A DNA stretch of 64,000 bases from Shouchella tritolerans (GTDB lineage: Bacteria; Bacillota; Bacilli; Bacillales; Bacillaceae_D): the NCBI RefSeq assembly GCF_025770735.1, contig NZ_JAODPB010000002.1, forward strand, positions 682,001-746,000, given 5' to 3'. Of the stretch, positions 37,988-46,263 are shown in pieces; within the stretch, counting starts at the first letter, position 1; the number at the start of each line of letters is the position of its first letter. A program made the translations under genes and the position numbers. The notes under the pieces were generated by a model that worked only from the letters and a program-made list of their open reading frames with translations, ran no database searches and had not been told where the DNA came from.

Positions 37988-39114
37988 AACGCCTGTTTTT
38001 AGCAAGTGTTGCGGTTATACTATTATTGTCAGGTTGTTGGGATAGCCGAAATATGGAAGACGTGACGTTAAACCTTGGCATTGGCGTTGATGTGACAGAA
38101 GAAGGGCTTATTTCGGTTACGAACCAAGTGATCGTGCCCCCCGCTGAACAAGGTGGTTCGTCCGGCTATAACAACGTCACTGGTGAAGGCCCGACCTTTC
38201 ACGCTGCAATCCGTGATGTTACAACGTTGGAATTCCCGGTGTTCAGCCAACATCAGTCTATTGCCGTTTTTAATGAGGGCGTTTTACGAGGCAAACGCAC
38301 GTTAGAGAGTTTGATTAACCAAATGATTCGCGACGATCATGTTCGCCGCAGCTCCCTTGTGCTCCTTACGAATGAGCCGACAAAAGATGTACTAGTTGCT
38401 CCCGATGAATCGACGATCCCCGCACGTTTTATTGCCGAGCTGTTTGGAAACCGCACACACTCGACTGCGATTTTAAAAGAATCTACGTTAAGCTCTGTTT
38501 CATCGGACTTGCAGGAGGATTTGACGTTTCCTATGCAAATGGTCGTCAGTGATAACGGCAGTGCCTCATTAAGCGGTTCTGGTATCTTTAAAAAGGGCAA
38601 ACTACTTAAACCGTTGTTAAACGAGCAAGACAACATCCGCCTTAACTGGCTTTCAGGGGAACTAGAAGGCGGCATCATCGTTTCTGAATGTAATGGCGAT
38701 CCGCTCACATTTGAAATTCTTGAGGTCGAGGTCCCTGACATCGAGCCAACGTATCAAAACGGCCACTTTCATTTCCATATTCACCAGCATTTTTCCGGCC
38801 GAATCTCCGAAAACTGGGACACACGGGATGAAAGTTTTTCCGATGATTACTTGCAAACATGCATGGCCGCAGTGAAAAAGACGGTCGAAGACGGAGCGTC
38901 AAACATGATGGAGCGGTTGCAAAAGGAATACAAAGCGGACGCAGCGCGGCTCTATTTGGAAGCGCAACTCGCTTATCCAAAATTATGGCAACAAATTCGC
39001 GACGATTGGGATGATGTTTATTTTGCCAATGCTTCTTTTGATTATGAGCTAACAATTGAAGTCATAGACTTAGGAGCAAAAGCTAGCCGCCGCAACAATC
39101 CACAAATTAAATGA
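37984..39114 (+). CDS. Spore germination lipoprotein, GerC family (C subunit), operon 2
   Basis: About 376 residues. Signal peptide LFLASVAVILLLSGC with Cys 18 as the lipidated residue, then WDSRNMEDVTLNLGIGVDVTEEG, the GerC signature. Further motifs: QHQSIAVFNEGVLRGKRTLESLINQMIRDDHVRRSSLVLLTNEPTKDVL. The ATG at 37984 overlaps the B stop (ATGA). Longer upstream starts in this frame are inside the B gene and are rejected. Converges on a coiled-coil membrane protein gene. Confidence 0.94.
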   Translation: MKRLFLASVAVILLLSGCWDSRNMEDVTLNLGIGVDVTEEGLISVTNQVIVPPAEQGGSSGYNNVTGEGPTFHAAIRDVTTLEFPVFSQHQSIAVFNEGVLRGKRTLESLINQMIRDDHVRRSSLVLLTNEPTKDVLVAPDESTIPARFIAELFGNRTHSTAILKESTLSSVSSDLQEDLTFPMQMVVSDNGSASLSGSGIFKKGKLLKPLLNEQDNIRLNWLSGELEGGIIVSECNGDPLTFEILEVEVPDIEPTYQNGHFHFHIHQHFSGRISENWDTRDESFSDDYLQTCMAAVKKTVEDGASNMMERLQKEYKADAARLYLEAQLAYPKLWQQIRDDWDDVYFANASFDYELTIEVIDLGAKASRRNNPQIK

Positions 39115-39132
39115 GGCTGCAGGCAAAAGTCG

Positions 39133-39852
39133 TTACGTTTGCTTGTCTTCACTCGCCTGCAACAATGCTTTATAGCCAGAACGCGTCAACTGGTTGTCTT
39201 CATCAATAAAGTCTGATTTCGCTAATGCTTCGGCACTCTCTTTAGAAAGACGTGGAATCAAGCGCTGAATTTCTTCATTCAATGCTGTAAATGACCCTGT
39301 TTCCAATACGTCCTGATCGATGGAAGCGGCAATTTCTTTCATCGGCGATTCACGGACAAAAAAACGTTTTGTGCCACGCATTAACGTCATCAGCCGGCTC
39401 GAAGCTGTCAGCCATTCTTGGCGGATTCGCGAAGTTTCACTATCGGCTTGCTGAAGGCGTTCGCGCATCGTTGATTTCTCAGCTTCTTCCAGCTCCGCTT
39501 TATTCAACAGCTCTTCAAATAGCCGCGTCCGGTCAAGGTCTAATTTTTGCAGTTGGAATTCTTTTTCTTCCAGTGCTCTTAAATCATGTTCTTTTGTTTT
39601 CTCAAACTCCGTTTGTTCCTGTCGGGCAAGCTCTGCTGATGAAGCTTGCTTTCTTTTCATTTCTTCCAGTTCTCGCTCAATTTTTTTCGTTTTTGCAACG
39701 AACACATACATAAGGGCAACTAGGCTTGCCAACACGACAATCTTGTACCAAATATCGCTCCATATGGCGACAATGATAATGGCTACAAGAGCAATCCCTG
39801 CAAAAATGTAGGAGCTTGTAGGGTATTTTCCTTTATTTGTAGTCAATTTCAA
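39133..39852 (-). CDS. Membrane-anchored coiled-coil protein
   Basis: About 239 residues: two adjacent hydrophobic helices (SYIFAGIALVAIIIVAIWSDIWYKIVVLASLVALMYVFV, about 13-52), then a long Glu/Lys/Gln-rich coiled coil (about 55-145), and a C-terminal globular part ending SDFIDEDNQLTRSGYKALLQAS. Not recognised. The start is uncertain: GGGAGG lies 4 bases before TTG 39852 and 10 before TTG 39846; the longer GTG at 39900 has no ribosome binding site. Confidence 0.75.
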   Translation of the reverse strand: MKLTTNKGKYPTSSYIFAGIALVAIIIVAIWSDIWYKIVVLASLVALMYVFVAKTKKIERELEEMKRKQASSAELARQEQTEFEKTKEHDLRALEEKEFQLQKLDLDRTRLFEELLNKAELEEAEKSTMRERLQQADSETSRIRQEWLTASSRLMTLMRGTKRFFVRESPMKEIAASIDQDVLETGSFTALNEEIQRLIPRLSKESAEALAKSDFIDEDNQLTRSGYKALLQASEDKQT

Positions 39853-39931
39853 TCGACCTCCCTTTTCTCGCCCATCTTTTTTGCATTCTAGCGGGTTCAC
39901 ACATGTTTGTCTAGAAAAAGATTATCAAAAA

Positions 39932-39955
39932 AAACGGCAGAGCAACCTGCCGTTT
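39932..39955 (-). terminator. Terminator of mhqED
   Basis: AAACGGCAG/CTGCCGTTT, 6-nt loop, T8 on the minus strand; overlaps the end of mhqD. Confidence 0.75.
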
Positions 39956-40574
39956 ATTCTGGAAACATTCGCTTGTACCATGTTTTTGCTGCATGGATTT
40001 CTTCAACAGTCAGCTCGTGTCCTCCTTCTGTCCAATGAACATCGGAGGCAGCGCCGGCAGTTTGCAAATCCGCTAGCAATTGTTCTGTCAGCGGTGCAGG
40101 TATGAGAGGGTCATGCTTGCCTGCCCCTAGAAATACAGCCGTATTCTGCAAGGAAGGCAACGCCTCTTTTTCTTGAGGCACCATCGCGTGGAACAAAATA
40201 GCCCCTTTAAACGGGTTGCTGTATTCGTACATTAAATTAGCGGCAATATTTGCCCCATTTGAATAGCCGACTACAATGACATTGTCACGGTCAAAACCGT
40301 ACATTTCTGCGGCTTGATCAAGAAAGGCATACAATTCACTCGTCCGCTTTTGTAAATCTTCCTTGTCAAACACGCCTTCAGCCAAGCGCTTAAAAAACCG
40401 AGGCATCCCATTTTCACTTACATTGCCACGCACCCCTAAAACAGAGGCACGCCCGTCAATCATCTCGGCAATCGGCAATAGGTCACGCTCATTTCCTCCC
40501 GTGCCGTGAAGCAACACAAGTGTGGGAGCAGCGCTGTGTTTCGCTTGTTGGAAAATATGTTTGTGCTCAGTCAT
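39954..40574 (-). CDS. mhqD: Carboxylesterase/phospholipase-like hydrolase MhqD
   Basis: 206-residue alpha/beta hydrolase. LVLLHGTGGNERDLLPIA oxyanion region, nucleophile elbow VVGYSNGAN (Ser about 110), later Asp in AGKHDPLIP and His in EGGHELT complete the triad. It pairs with the ring-cleaving dioxygenase gene as in the B. subtilis mhqED operon, induced by quinones and catechols through MhqR. The gap is 7 bp, so they are cotranscribed. Confidence 0.88.
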   Translation of the reverse strand: MTEHKHIFQQAKHSAAPTLVLLHGTGGNERDLLPIAEMIDGRASVLGVRGNVSENGMPRFFKRLAEGVFDKEDLQKRTSELYAFLDQAAEMYGFDRDNVIVVGYSNGANIAANLMYEYSNPFKGAILFHAMVPQEKEALPSLQNTAVFLGAGKHDPLIPAPLTEQLLADLQTAGAASDVHWTEGGHELTVEEIHAAKTWYKRMFPE

Positions 40575-40581
40575 TTCTTTC

Positions 40582-41544
40582 CTACTCCTCTCGTTTTACA
40601 TACAACGGCCGTAAATTCGCCTCTATTTCTCCACGCTTCGCCTCTAAATAGGGTGGAAGTGCAAGGCGTTGGCCAAGGGATTCATATGGTTCGTCTACTT
40701 CAAATCCTGGACCGTCTGTCGCTAGCTCGAATAAAATGCCATTCCGGTCACGTGTATAGATGGATTGGAAGTAGTAGCGTTCGACAATGCCTGAATGAGC
40801 TACCCGGTTCGTAGAAAGCCATTTTTCCCATTTTCCAAGTTCCTCTTTTGATCGGACCCGGAAAGCAACATGGTGGACACTCCCCCGACCAGGGCGTTCT
40901 TTATGTGATTCTGTGTCTTCTTTTAAATAGATTTCTGCTCCTGCTCCACCTGCGCCTGTGACATAGAGTGAAGTGCTCTTGCTTACTTCACGTTCTAATC
41001 GGAAGCCAAAGATATCTGTAAGCACGTTCGCAGTGACGGTTCGATCGGAAACGGTTATTTCCATAGGGCCCAGTCCATAAATGCCATACTGTTCCGGTAC
41101 AGGGCTGTGCAGCCATGGTTTTCCACTGTTGTCGGTCCGTTCGTCCGCCACAAGCAACAAACGCTGACCTTCAAAGTCTTCAAACAAAAGCCTGCTTCTC
41201 TCCCCTTCCGTTTGAATCCCTTTATGGATTACACCTAGTCCACTAAACCGGTCACTCCAATAGGAAAGCGCTTCATAGGAAGGTACCCTTAACCCTGTGC
41301 GCGAGATGCTATTTGTGCCACGATACGTTCTGCCTGCCATCGGGATTTCAAAAAACGTCAACTCCGTGCCAGGATTGCCCCTTTCATCTGCATAAAACAA
41401 ATGGTACATAGATGGATCGTCTTGGTTAACCGTTTTTTTCACAAGCCGCATCCCTAGCACGTTTGTGTAAAAATCTACATTATTCTTAGCGTCAGCCGTG
41501 ATCGCCGACACATGATGATGGCCAATTAATGGGAGCATGTCCAT
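40582..41544 (-). CDS. mhqE: Ring-cleaving dioxygenase of the glyoxalase superfamily (MhqE/MhqO type)
   Basis: 320 residues with two glyoxalase/VOC modules. Module 1 opens GHHHVSAITADAKNNVDFYTNVLGMRLVKKTVNQDDPS; module 2 has RGSVHHVAFRVRSKEEL and RYYFQSIYTRDRNGILFELATDGPGF, whose His and Glu would bind the metal. Matches the hydroquinone-specific extradiol dioxygenases of the MhqR regulon. ATG with AGGAG seven bases away. MhqR itself is not in the window, and a clear MhqR palindrome was not found upstream. Confidence 0.87.
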   Translation of the reverse strand: MDMLPLIGHHHVSAITADAKNNVDFYTNVLGMRLVKKTVNQDDPSMYHLFYADERGNPGTELTFFEIPMAGRTYRGTNSISRTGLRVPSYEALSYWSDRFSGLGVIHKGIQTEGERSRLLFEDFEGQRLLLVADERTDNSGKPWLHSPVPEQYGIYGLGPMEITVSDRTVTANVLTDIFGFRLEREVSKSTSLYVTGAGGAGAEIYLKEDTESHKERPGRGSVHHVAFRVRSKEELGKWEKWLSTNRVAHSGIVERYYFQSIYTRDRNGILFELATDGPGFEVDEPYESLGQRLALPPYLEAKRGEIEANLRPLYVKREE

Positions 41545-41736
41545 TGCTCGTCTCCTTTTTCAGCGCTTCCGCCCTAACGTCGTTTTTCGGTACATAAAGA
41601 TAAATACATTCAATTATCCGAATCGCGTCCCTTGTCATTATCCTTTTTGCCCTTTTCAGTGTACCATTATACGGGAACGTTGCAACTAAAACGAGCCACA
41701 CTGTTCATCGAACAATATAGCTCGTACGCAAATCGT

Positions 41737-41901
41737 TTAAGTTCGCTTTGCAGATTTCAAATGGGCAATCTCATCTTCCAAGAGCGCTACGTATTGTTCA
41801 TACATTTCAATAAATGCTTCACGGCGATATTGTTGTTCTTCTTCCTTCATCTCCTCGATTTTATGCTTCAGTTCTTCTTTTGAAGGCTGACGCTGTTCCA
41901 T
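41737..41901 (-). CDS. 54-residue coiled-coil micro-protein
   Basis: ATG 41901 with GGGAGGGG five bases upstream, 54 codons. Highly charged helix (SKEELKHKIEEMKEEEQQYR) then EQYVALLEDEIAHLKSAKRT. No hydrophobic segment. Not recognised; the ribosome binding site and clean codon usage argue that it is real. Confidence 0.6.
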   Translation of the reverse strand: MEQRQPSKEELKHKIEEMKEEEQQYRREAFIEMYEQYVALLEDEIAHLKSAKRT

Positions 41902-42030
41902 TGTGTCCCCTCCCAGTTCTCCTTTTTACGATACCATTCCCGTTGCAAAGAAAGTAAAACGTCTGCAACTGCCTTAAATCAGTTACTTTGTATCTCAATT
42001 TGTGTTATAACAGACGTTGATTCCAGAGCA

Positions 42031-42056
42031 AAAAAAAAAACAGGGCATCTGCCCTA
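42031..42056 (-). terminator. Terminator of the 27-residue gene
   Basis: AGGGCA-TC-TGCCCT stem with ten consecutive T on the minus strand; the stem overlaps the stop codon of the micro-ORF. Confidence 0.85.
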
Positions 42057-42137
42057 TGCGTAATAATTGTTAATCATCTCTAGAATTGTCAGTTCTTCTT
42101 CCCGTTCTTGTTCAACTTGTTTGGTTTGCTCTCCCAT
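42054..42137 (-). CDS. 27-residue micro-protein
   Basis: ATG 42137 with AAGGAG at suitable spacing, 27 codons, then a stop lying inside a perfect terminator. The product is acidic and helical (EQTKQVEQEREEELTILE) ending in an aromatic tail NNYYA. Ribosome binding site, size and terminator make a complete minimal transcription unit. No known family recognised. Confidence 0.6.
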   Translation of the reverse strand: MGEQTKQVEQEREEELTILEMINNYYA

Positions 42138-42243
42138 GGCTCACACTCCTTGAATGGTTATAAAGCTGTTTCTCTCTATAGCAATAGTATATGCTCTTTG
42201 TATCATAACAGTCAACACCTTTTTTCTATTGTTTTATAACAAA

Positions 42244-42278
42244 TAAAAAACAACCCCTTAGCTAAGGGATTGTTTTTT
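42244..42278 (-). terminator. Terminator of the HAD gene
   Basis: Long stem AAAAAACAACCCCTTA/TAAGGGATTGTTTTTT around GC, spanning the end of the HAD gene. Confidence 0.85.
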
Positions 42279-43127
42279 TAGCGCATAGTTTTGAATGGCG
42301 TAAGCAACGCCATGCTCATCATTTGTTTTCGTAACAAGATCAGCTTGTTTTTGAATCTCTCCTGGAGCGTTTCCCATTGCAACGGCCAAGCCTGCTTTTT
42401 GAAACATTGACACATCATTAAAATTATCGCCAACTGCCATCACGTCTTTTGGAGAAATGCCTAGTGATTGTGCGAACCGCTCTACCGCAATGCCTTTTTG
42501 GGCATTGACATCGGTAATTTCGAGGTTGTCTGCTGCAGAAGCGCTGACGGCAAGGCTTTTGTCTAACTCTAGCCTGTCTCTAGCGCTCATGAGCCGTTCA
42601 GCGTTGAGTGAAAATGCAAGGAGTTTAAGTACAACCGCTCCGTCTTCGAGCAGTTTTTCGTAACAATCGATCAATTTGATTGAGCCATTGTCAAAACGAT
42701 CTTTGGCGAATGTCATGATTTCTTGCTCAGACAATTTCGCTCCTGTTGATTTCAAGACGTCGACTACAACGGCAAGGCCCGTTTCATAATCGTCGGAATA
42801 AACGCCTTCATTTGTATACACTTCAAAATATACATTTTCATCTTTTAAGACTGCCATCGCACGGCGGACTTGGTCTGCATTTAGAACGGCTTCATACAGA
42901 AGTCGTCTGTGTTCGTCATGGATTTGCGCGCCATTCGCACTAATGATCGGCAATGATAACCCCGTTCTTTTTAAAGGGACTGTTGCCTCGTAAAGATCTC
43001 TCCCTGTTGCAATCGCGACAATCGCGCCTTGCTTTTGTGCTGCTTTGATCGCTTCTTCATTTTCTTTCGATACAGAGCGTTTTTCATCAAGCAGCGTCCC
43101 ATCCATATCAGTGACAATTAGCTTCAC
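42258..43127 (-). CDS. Cof-type HAD phosphatase
   Basis: 289 residues. Haloacid dehalogenase fold with nucleophile motif DMDGTLLDEKRSVS (D7, D9), motif II VAIATGRD, and motif III/IV MAVGDNFNDVSMFQKAGLAVAMGNA. The large C2 cap between about 80 and 210 is that of YidA/Cof-type sugar-phosphate or flavin phosphatases; the substrate is not predictable. GTG start with AAAGGAG. Single gene. Confidence 0.92.
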   Translation of the reverse strand: MKLIVTDMDGTLLDEKRSVSKENEEAIKAAQKQGAIVAIATGRDLYEATVPLKRTGLSLPIISANGAQIHDEHRRLLYEAVLNADQVRRAMAVLKDENVYFEVYTNEGVYSDDYETGLAVVVDVLKSTGAKLSEQEIMTFAKDRFDNGSIKLIDCYEKLLEDGAVVLKLLAFSLNAERLMSARDRLELDKSLAVSASAADNLEITDVNAQKGIAVERFAQSLGISPKDVMAVGDNFNDVSMFQKAGLAVAMGNAPGEIQKQADLVTKTNDEHGVAYAIQNYALKKQSLS

Positions 43128-43261
43128 GCGCTCACTCCTTTCGCATTCATTTTAAGGGAAATCAATTGCTATTTGCAAATAAGGGCTTTTGTCTAAAGGA
43201 ATAGTTTTGTGTTTACGCGACATACTACAGGCAACACAAAGCGAAAGAAAGGATGGTCGAA

Positions 43262-43777
43262 ATGGGAAAGAAACCGTTTGTCGCTCTCTTATTTGCAGTG
43301 CTTGCTTTATCCGCTTGTGTCGATGGAGCTTCTCCTGGCAAAGCATCAGATGAAATCAAAGGGCTGTCCAGCCAATTGGATGTCCACCACGCTCAAAAAG
43401 AACATTCAAAAGCAGCGGAAAACTATGCCCGCGCCTTTGAACAGTATGTTGATGAAGCTGCTCCTGTACTGGTACAATTGCAAGAGGCGGTCACGACAGG
43501 AAATAACAGCGAAGCGGCTGCGCTTACAGAGCTTCTAGCCGACAAAGCAAAAGAACATGAGCGAACAAACACGTTTCCACCACCATTTGCTGGAGGATTT
43601 AAGGATATCCACCATTCCTATACGGTGAGCTTAGGTGAACTTGAACAGGCGCTAAACACCCATTCATATGAGGCCGAGCAGCAACATTACAGCAATGCTT
43701 CCTTATCGTTTCGATTAATGAGGCGTGAATATGAGTCGCTCATTACGGAATATGGCATTAAAGCTAGCCCTTCGTAG
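43262..43777 (+). CDS. Putative lipoprotein, 171 residues
   Basis: Signal peptide FVALLFAVLALSAC with lipobox LSAC (Cys about 18), then an entirely helical, Ala/Glu/His-rich mature part (LSSQLDVHHAQKEHSKAAENYARAFEQYVDEAAPVLVQLQEAV). Exposed on the outer membrane face. No named family recognised. ATG 43262 is preferred because AAGGA lies eight bases before it; an earlier ATG is too close. Confidence 0.75.
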   Translation: MGKKPFVALLFAVLALSACVDGASPGKASDEIKGLSSQLDVHHAQKEHSKAAENYARAFEQYVDEAAPVLVQLQEAVTTGNNSEAAALTELLADKAKEHERTNTFPPPFAGGFKDIHHSYTVSLGELEQALNTHSYEAEQQHYSNASLSFRLMRREYESLITEYGIKASPS

Positions 43778-43901
43778 CAATTTGTCGAAGCTTGACTCTT
43801 TTTCCTTTTATTTGACTAGTTTTGTTAAAGCATTTTTCTTCTTGCCTGATTTTCGCTATAATACGAAATGGAAAATGAAAATGTAAAGGCGGAGTGGCAG
43901 A

Positions 43902-44057
43902 ATGATTTATATTGATATTGAAGTGAAACGCAACGAAATGCATTTAATGGCCGGTAAATATGGGATGACTTCTAAAAAAACCGTTCAATGTTCACAGGAA
44001 CTAGATGTTCTATTAAATTGCTTGGAATCCCACCGCTATAGAAAGACCAATAAATAG
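43902..44057 (+). CDS. Spo0E-family aspartyl-phosphate phosphatase-like peptide
   Basis: 51 residues with a strong ribosome binding site (GGAG, seven bases). The sequence IEVKRNEMHLMAGKYGMTS and then VQCSQELDVLLNCLES follows the Spo0E pattern (xxIExxRxxMxxLAxxxGLxxxxVLxxSQELDxLLN), including the SQELD signature whose Asp is needed for dephosphorylating Spo0A~P. Two Cys flank the motif. Likely tunes entry to sporulation, which fits the other sporulation genes nearby. Confidence 0.8.
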   Translation: MIYIDIEVKRNEMHLMAGKYGMTSKKTVQCSQELDVLLNCLESHRYRKTNK

Positions 44058-44104
44058 TTTGCAAACTGGAATAAAATCTGGTAAGGTTAAGCCATAAAAT
44101 TGAA

Positions 44105-44283
44105 CAGATGTGAGAGTAGAGGCGCGTAAACGATCAGTACGGCTGCTGAGGAATTGGGATCTGTTTGAACCAGCCGGAAAGGGGTTTATGCCGAAATGGG
44201 CGGTTTTCCCAAAAGCCGTGCCATTGGGGCTGTTTCTGAACAAGGGCAGCACTGTCATACGGACGTATGGGGGGCTATCTCAA
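44105..44283 (+). ncRNA. Lysine riboswitch (L-box)
   Basis: Conserved L-box blocks in order: GAGAGTAGAGGCGCG, the AGTA core, GCCGGAAAGGGG-like element, GCCGAAATGGGCGG, CATTGGGGCTG, CACTGTCATACGG and the closing GGGGGGCTATCT which pairs with GAGAGTAG (P1). A terminator at 44312-44344 follows, then dapA. Lysine binding would shut off the gene. Confidence 0.92.
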
Positions 44284-44311
44284 ACTTGGAAAACGACCCG
44301 TTTGCCCAATG

Positions 44312-44344
44312 CAACAATGAGCCTCTGTCATTGTTGTTTTTTTG
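44312..44344 (+). terminator. Attenuator terminator of the lysine riboswitch
   Basis: CAACAATGA/TCATTGTTG with a 7-nt loop and a T8 run, between the riboswitch and the dapA ribosome binding site. Confidence 0.88.
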
Positions 44345-44378
44345 TGTCTCTACTCGCCACCTATTTAGGAGGATTCCC

Positions 44379-45284
44379 ATGGATTTTGGCTACCTGATGA
44401 CGGCAATGGTCACACCTTTTACAAAAGAAAATGCCTTAGATGTGAACGGCATACGTACGCTTATAAACCATTTAGCAAACAATGGGACGGATACGGTCGT
44501 CATCCATGGCACTACAGGTGAAGCCCCAACGCTGACAGTTGAAGAAAAACAAACGCTCCTCTCAGTCGCGGTGGCAGAAGCAGCCAATGCTAAAATAAAG
44601 GTGATTGCCGGCATTGGCGCAAACAGTACACAACAGGGCGTACAAATGGCACAGGCAGCTGAGCAAGCAGGAGCGGATGGGCTGATGGTCGTTGTTCCTT
44701 ATTACAACAAGCCATCCCAAGAAGGGATCTACCAACATATTGCCCAAGTGGCCCAATCCACGCCGCTACCTGTCATGCTTTATAACGTGCCGGGCCGTAC
44801 AGGCGCTGACATGAGTGCAGAAACGGCATTGAGGCTGGCTGCGATTGACCAAGTGTTTGCCATTAAAGAAGCGAGCGGAAATATCGATAAAGTAACGGAA
44901 ATTTTGCGTCTAGCACCAGAAGGCTTTTCTGTATACAGCGGCGATGACTCGTTGACGCTGCCAATGATGGCAGTCGGCGCCAAAGGCGTTGTCTCCGTTG
45001 CCTCCCATATCGTTGGCCGGCAAATGAAACAAATGATCGACGCTTTTGCAACTGGTGAGCCTCTGCTTGCTGCCTCGATCAATCATAAGCTGTTTCCTGT
45101 CATGAAAGCAATGTTTATGGCACCGAGCCCTGCTCCTGTCAAAGAAGCGCTTGTTCACTATGGGTTACCAGGCGGTGCGGTGCGGCTGCCGCTAGTCGGA
45201 CTTAATGAAGAGGAAAAAAACGAGCTCCAAGCGGTTCTTGAATCGTTTTTGCCAATAACTAGCGGTGCGGTTGCCTCCTCATGA
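44379..45284 (+). CDS. dapA: 4-hydroxy-tetrahydrodipicolinate synthase
   Basis: 301 residues, TIM-barrel aldolase condensing pyruvate with aspartate semialdehyde in lysine and dipicolinate synthesis. VIHGTTGEAPTL (pyruvate site), YNVPGRTG (Tyr about 134) and FAIKEASGN with the Schiff-base Lys (about 162) are intact. ATG 44379 has AGGAGG; the longer frame upstream runs through the riboswitch and is rejected. Control by the upstream L-box means this copy responds to lysine; a second dapA elsewhere (for sporulation) is possible. Confidence 0.95.
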   Translation: MDFGYLMTAMVTPFTKENALDVNGIRTLINHLANNGTDTVVIHGTTGEAPTLTVEEKQTLLSVAVAEAANAKIKVIAGIGANSTQQGVQMAQAAEQAGADGLMVVVPYYNKPSQEGIYQHIAQVAQSTPLPVMLYNVPGRTGADMSAETALRLAAIDQVFAIKEASGNIDKVTEILRLAPEGFSVYSGDDSLTLPMMAVGAKGVVSVASHIVGRQMKQMIDAFATGEPLLAASINHKLFPVMKAMFMAPSPAPVKEALVHYGLPGGAVRLPLVGLNEEEKNELQAVLESFLPITSGAVASS

Positions 45285-45290
45285 AAAAAA

Positions 45291-45316
45291 GTCCCCTCCT
45301 GTACGTATGAGGGGAC
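45291..45316 (+). terminator. Terminator of dapA
   Basis: GTCCCCTC/GAGGGGAC stem with a T-rich tail, 6 bp after the stop. Confidence 0.88.
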
Positions 45317-45339
45317 CTTTTTTATGTAGTTAAGCACCT

Positions 45340-45708
45340 TTAGAAACTGTATTCCTTCCTAACTTCTTTAAGCAGCTGCAAACTTTTAATAGCCCAATCA
45401 CTGTCGTCGTTTTGCAAACGTTCGCAAGCAGCTTCCCAGGCAGCTTTTAAGGAAGTTTCGTAGTCTGGCAGCTCCCCTTCATACGCTTTCACAGTCGAAA
45501 ACGGCACCCATGCCTTTTCCAAATAGGCAAGCGCTTTCCGCTCGTGGAAAAAGGGAACGTCTATTTGTTTAGGGTGATGCAAATCACCCTGGTTCGGATG
45601 GGTAAGGACAGCAAGTACTTGAAACAGCGCCCTATTTTCTTCCTTCCTCACCTCTAGCACATTGCCGATATAAATACCTGATTTATACTTTGCCTGTGAC
45701 AGTTCCAT
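45340..45708 (-). CDS. kapB: Kinase-associated protein B (KapB)
   Basis: 122 residues, beta-rich (KYKSGIYIGNVLEVRKEENRALFQVLAVLTHPNQGDLHHP) followed by helices (YLEKAWVPFSTVKAYEGELPDYETSLKAAWE). Matches the KapB family, linked in B. subtilis to KinB-driven phosphorelay for sporulation. Despite the name, no lipobox is present here. ATG 45708 follows GGAGG; it begins 16 bp after a small membrane protein gene in a three-gene run. Confidence 0.85.
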   Translation of the reverse strand: MELSQAKYKSGIYIGNVLEVRKEENRALFQVLAVLTHPNQGDLHHPKQIDVPFFHERKALAYLEKAWVPFSTVKAYEGELPDYETSLKAAWEAACERLQNDDSDWAIKSLQLLKEVRKEYSF

Positions 45709-45724
45709 CGCATCCTCCCTCCTA

Positions 45725-45907
45725 TCAAACAAGTTGAAAAATCAACACCAAAAAAGCAACGGCGCTACAAAGTGCAAATGGGGCAGTCCAATACAGCAAC
45801 GGCTTTTTATTTCGCATAACCCCAAGGAGCGCTAGTCCGCCAAAAAGGCCTGCCGCGAAAAAACAGCCCAGCAAGGCAACCATGTAGGCCAAATCTGACG
45901 CGCCCAT
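45725..45907 (-). CDS. Small membrane protein, 60 residues
   Basis: Two hydrophobic helices (YMVALLGCFFAAGLFGGLALLGVM and LYWTAPFALCSAVAFLVLIFQLV) linked by RNKKP. Its ATG overlaps the stop of the preceding gene (TAATG), a coupling that fixes this start over a longer TTG frame. Cotranscribed with kapB. Not recognised. Confidence 0.65.
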   Translation of the reverse strand: MGASDLAYMVALLGCFFAAGLFGGLALLGVMRNKKPLLYWTAPFALCSAVAFLVLIFQLV

Positions 45908-46161
45908 TATAAACCCGGCACAAGCGCCGTGAATAAGTTCCAAAGAAACTCAGACATAGGCACAAAGTATTGATAATTAAATTCCTGAAGGCGGTCATTT
46001 TCGACAAATAGTTCTAGAACGACAAGTAAAAACGTGCCACTCATAGACAAAATCGCGGCAGCTAGCACGACAACGAGCAACCCAATATAGGCGCAGACAA
46101 GGCGAACTAGCCATTTTAACCAAAATGGACGGGGCTTTCTGAATTTTTTCTCAGCTTCCAT
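45907..46161 (-). CDS. Small membrane protein, 84 residues
   Basis: Basic N-terminus (EKKFRKPRPFWLKW) and a hydrophobic segment (LVCAYIGLLVVVLAAAILSMSGTFLLVVLELFV, about 21-53), then a short soluble tail. First gene of the kapB run. Not recognised. Confidence 0.65.
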   Translation of the reverse strand: MEAEKKFRKPRPFWLKWLVRLVCAYIGLLVVVLAAAILSMSGTFLLVVLELFVENDRLQEFNYQYFVPMSEFLWNLFTALVPGL

Positions 46162-46263
46162 CTAACGATTCCTCCATCACTAGTCTCTTTCTCTACTGTA
46201 CCAAAGAATGAGCCCTTAAGGGAATCGAAAATCTACTAATTGACGACAATTCTAGTAACAAAA

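Noticed and set aside
41545-41740. MhqR operator upstream of mhqE
   Set aside because: No convincing ATCTCGAATTCGAGAT-type palindrome was found, only AT-rich sequence.
44110-44397. Frames in the dapA leader, including an N-terminal extension of dapA
   Set aside because: They read through the lysine riboswitch; the ATG at 44379 has its own AGGAGG and matches DapA length.
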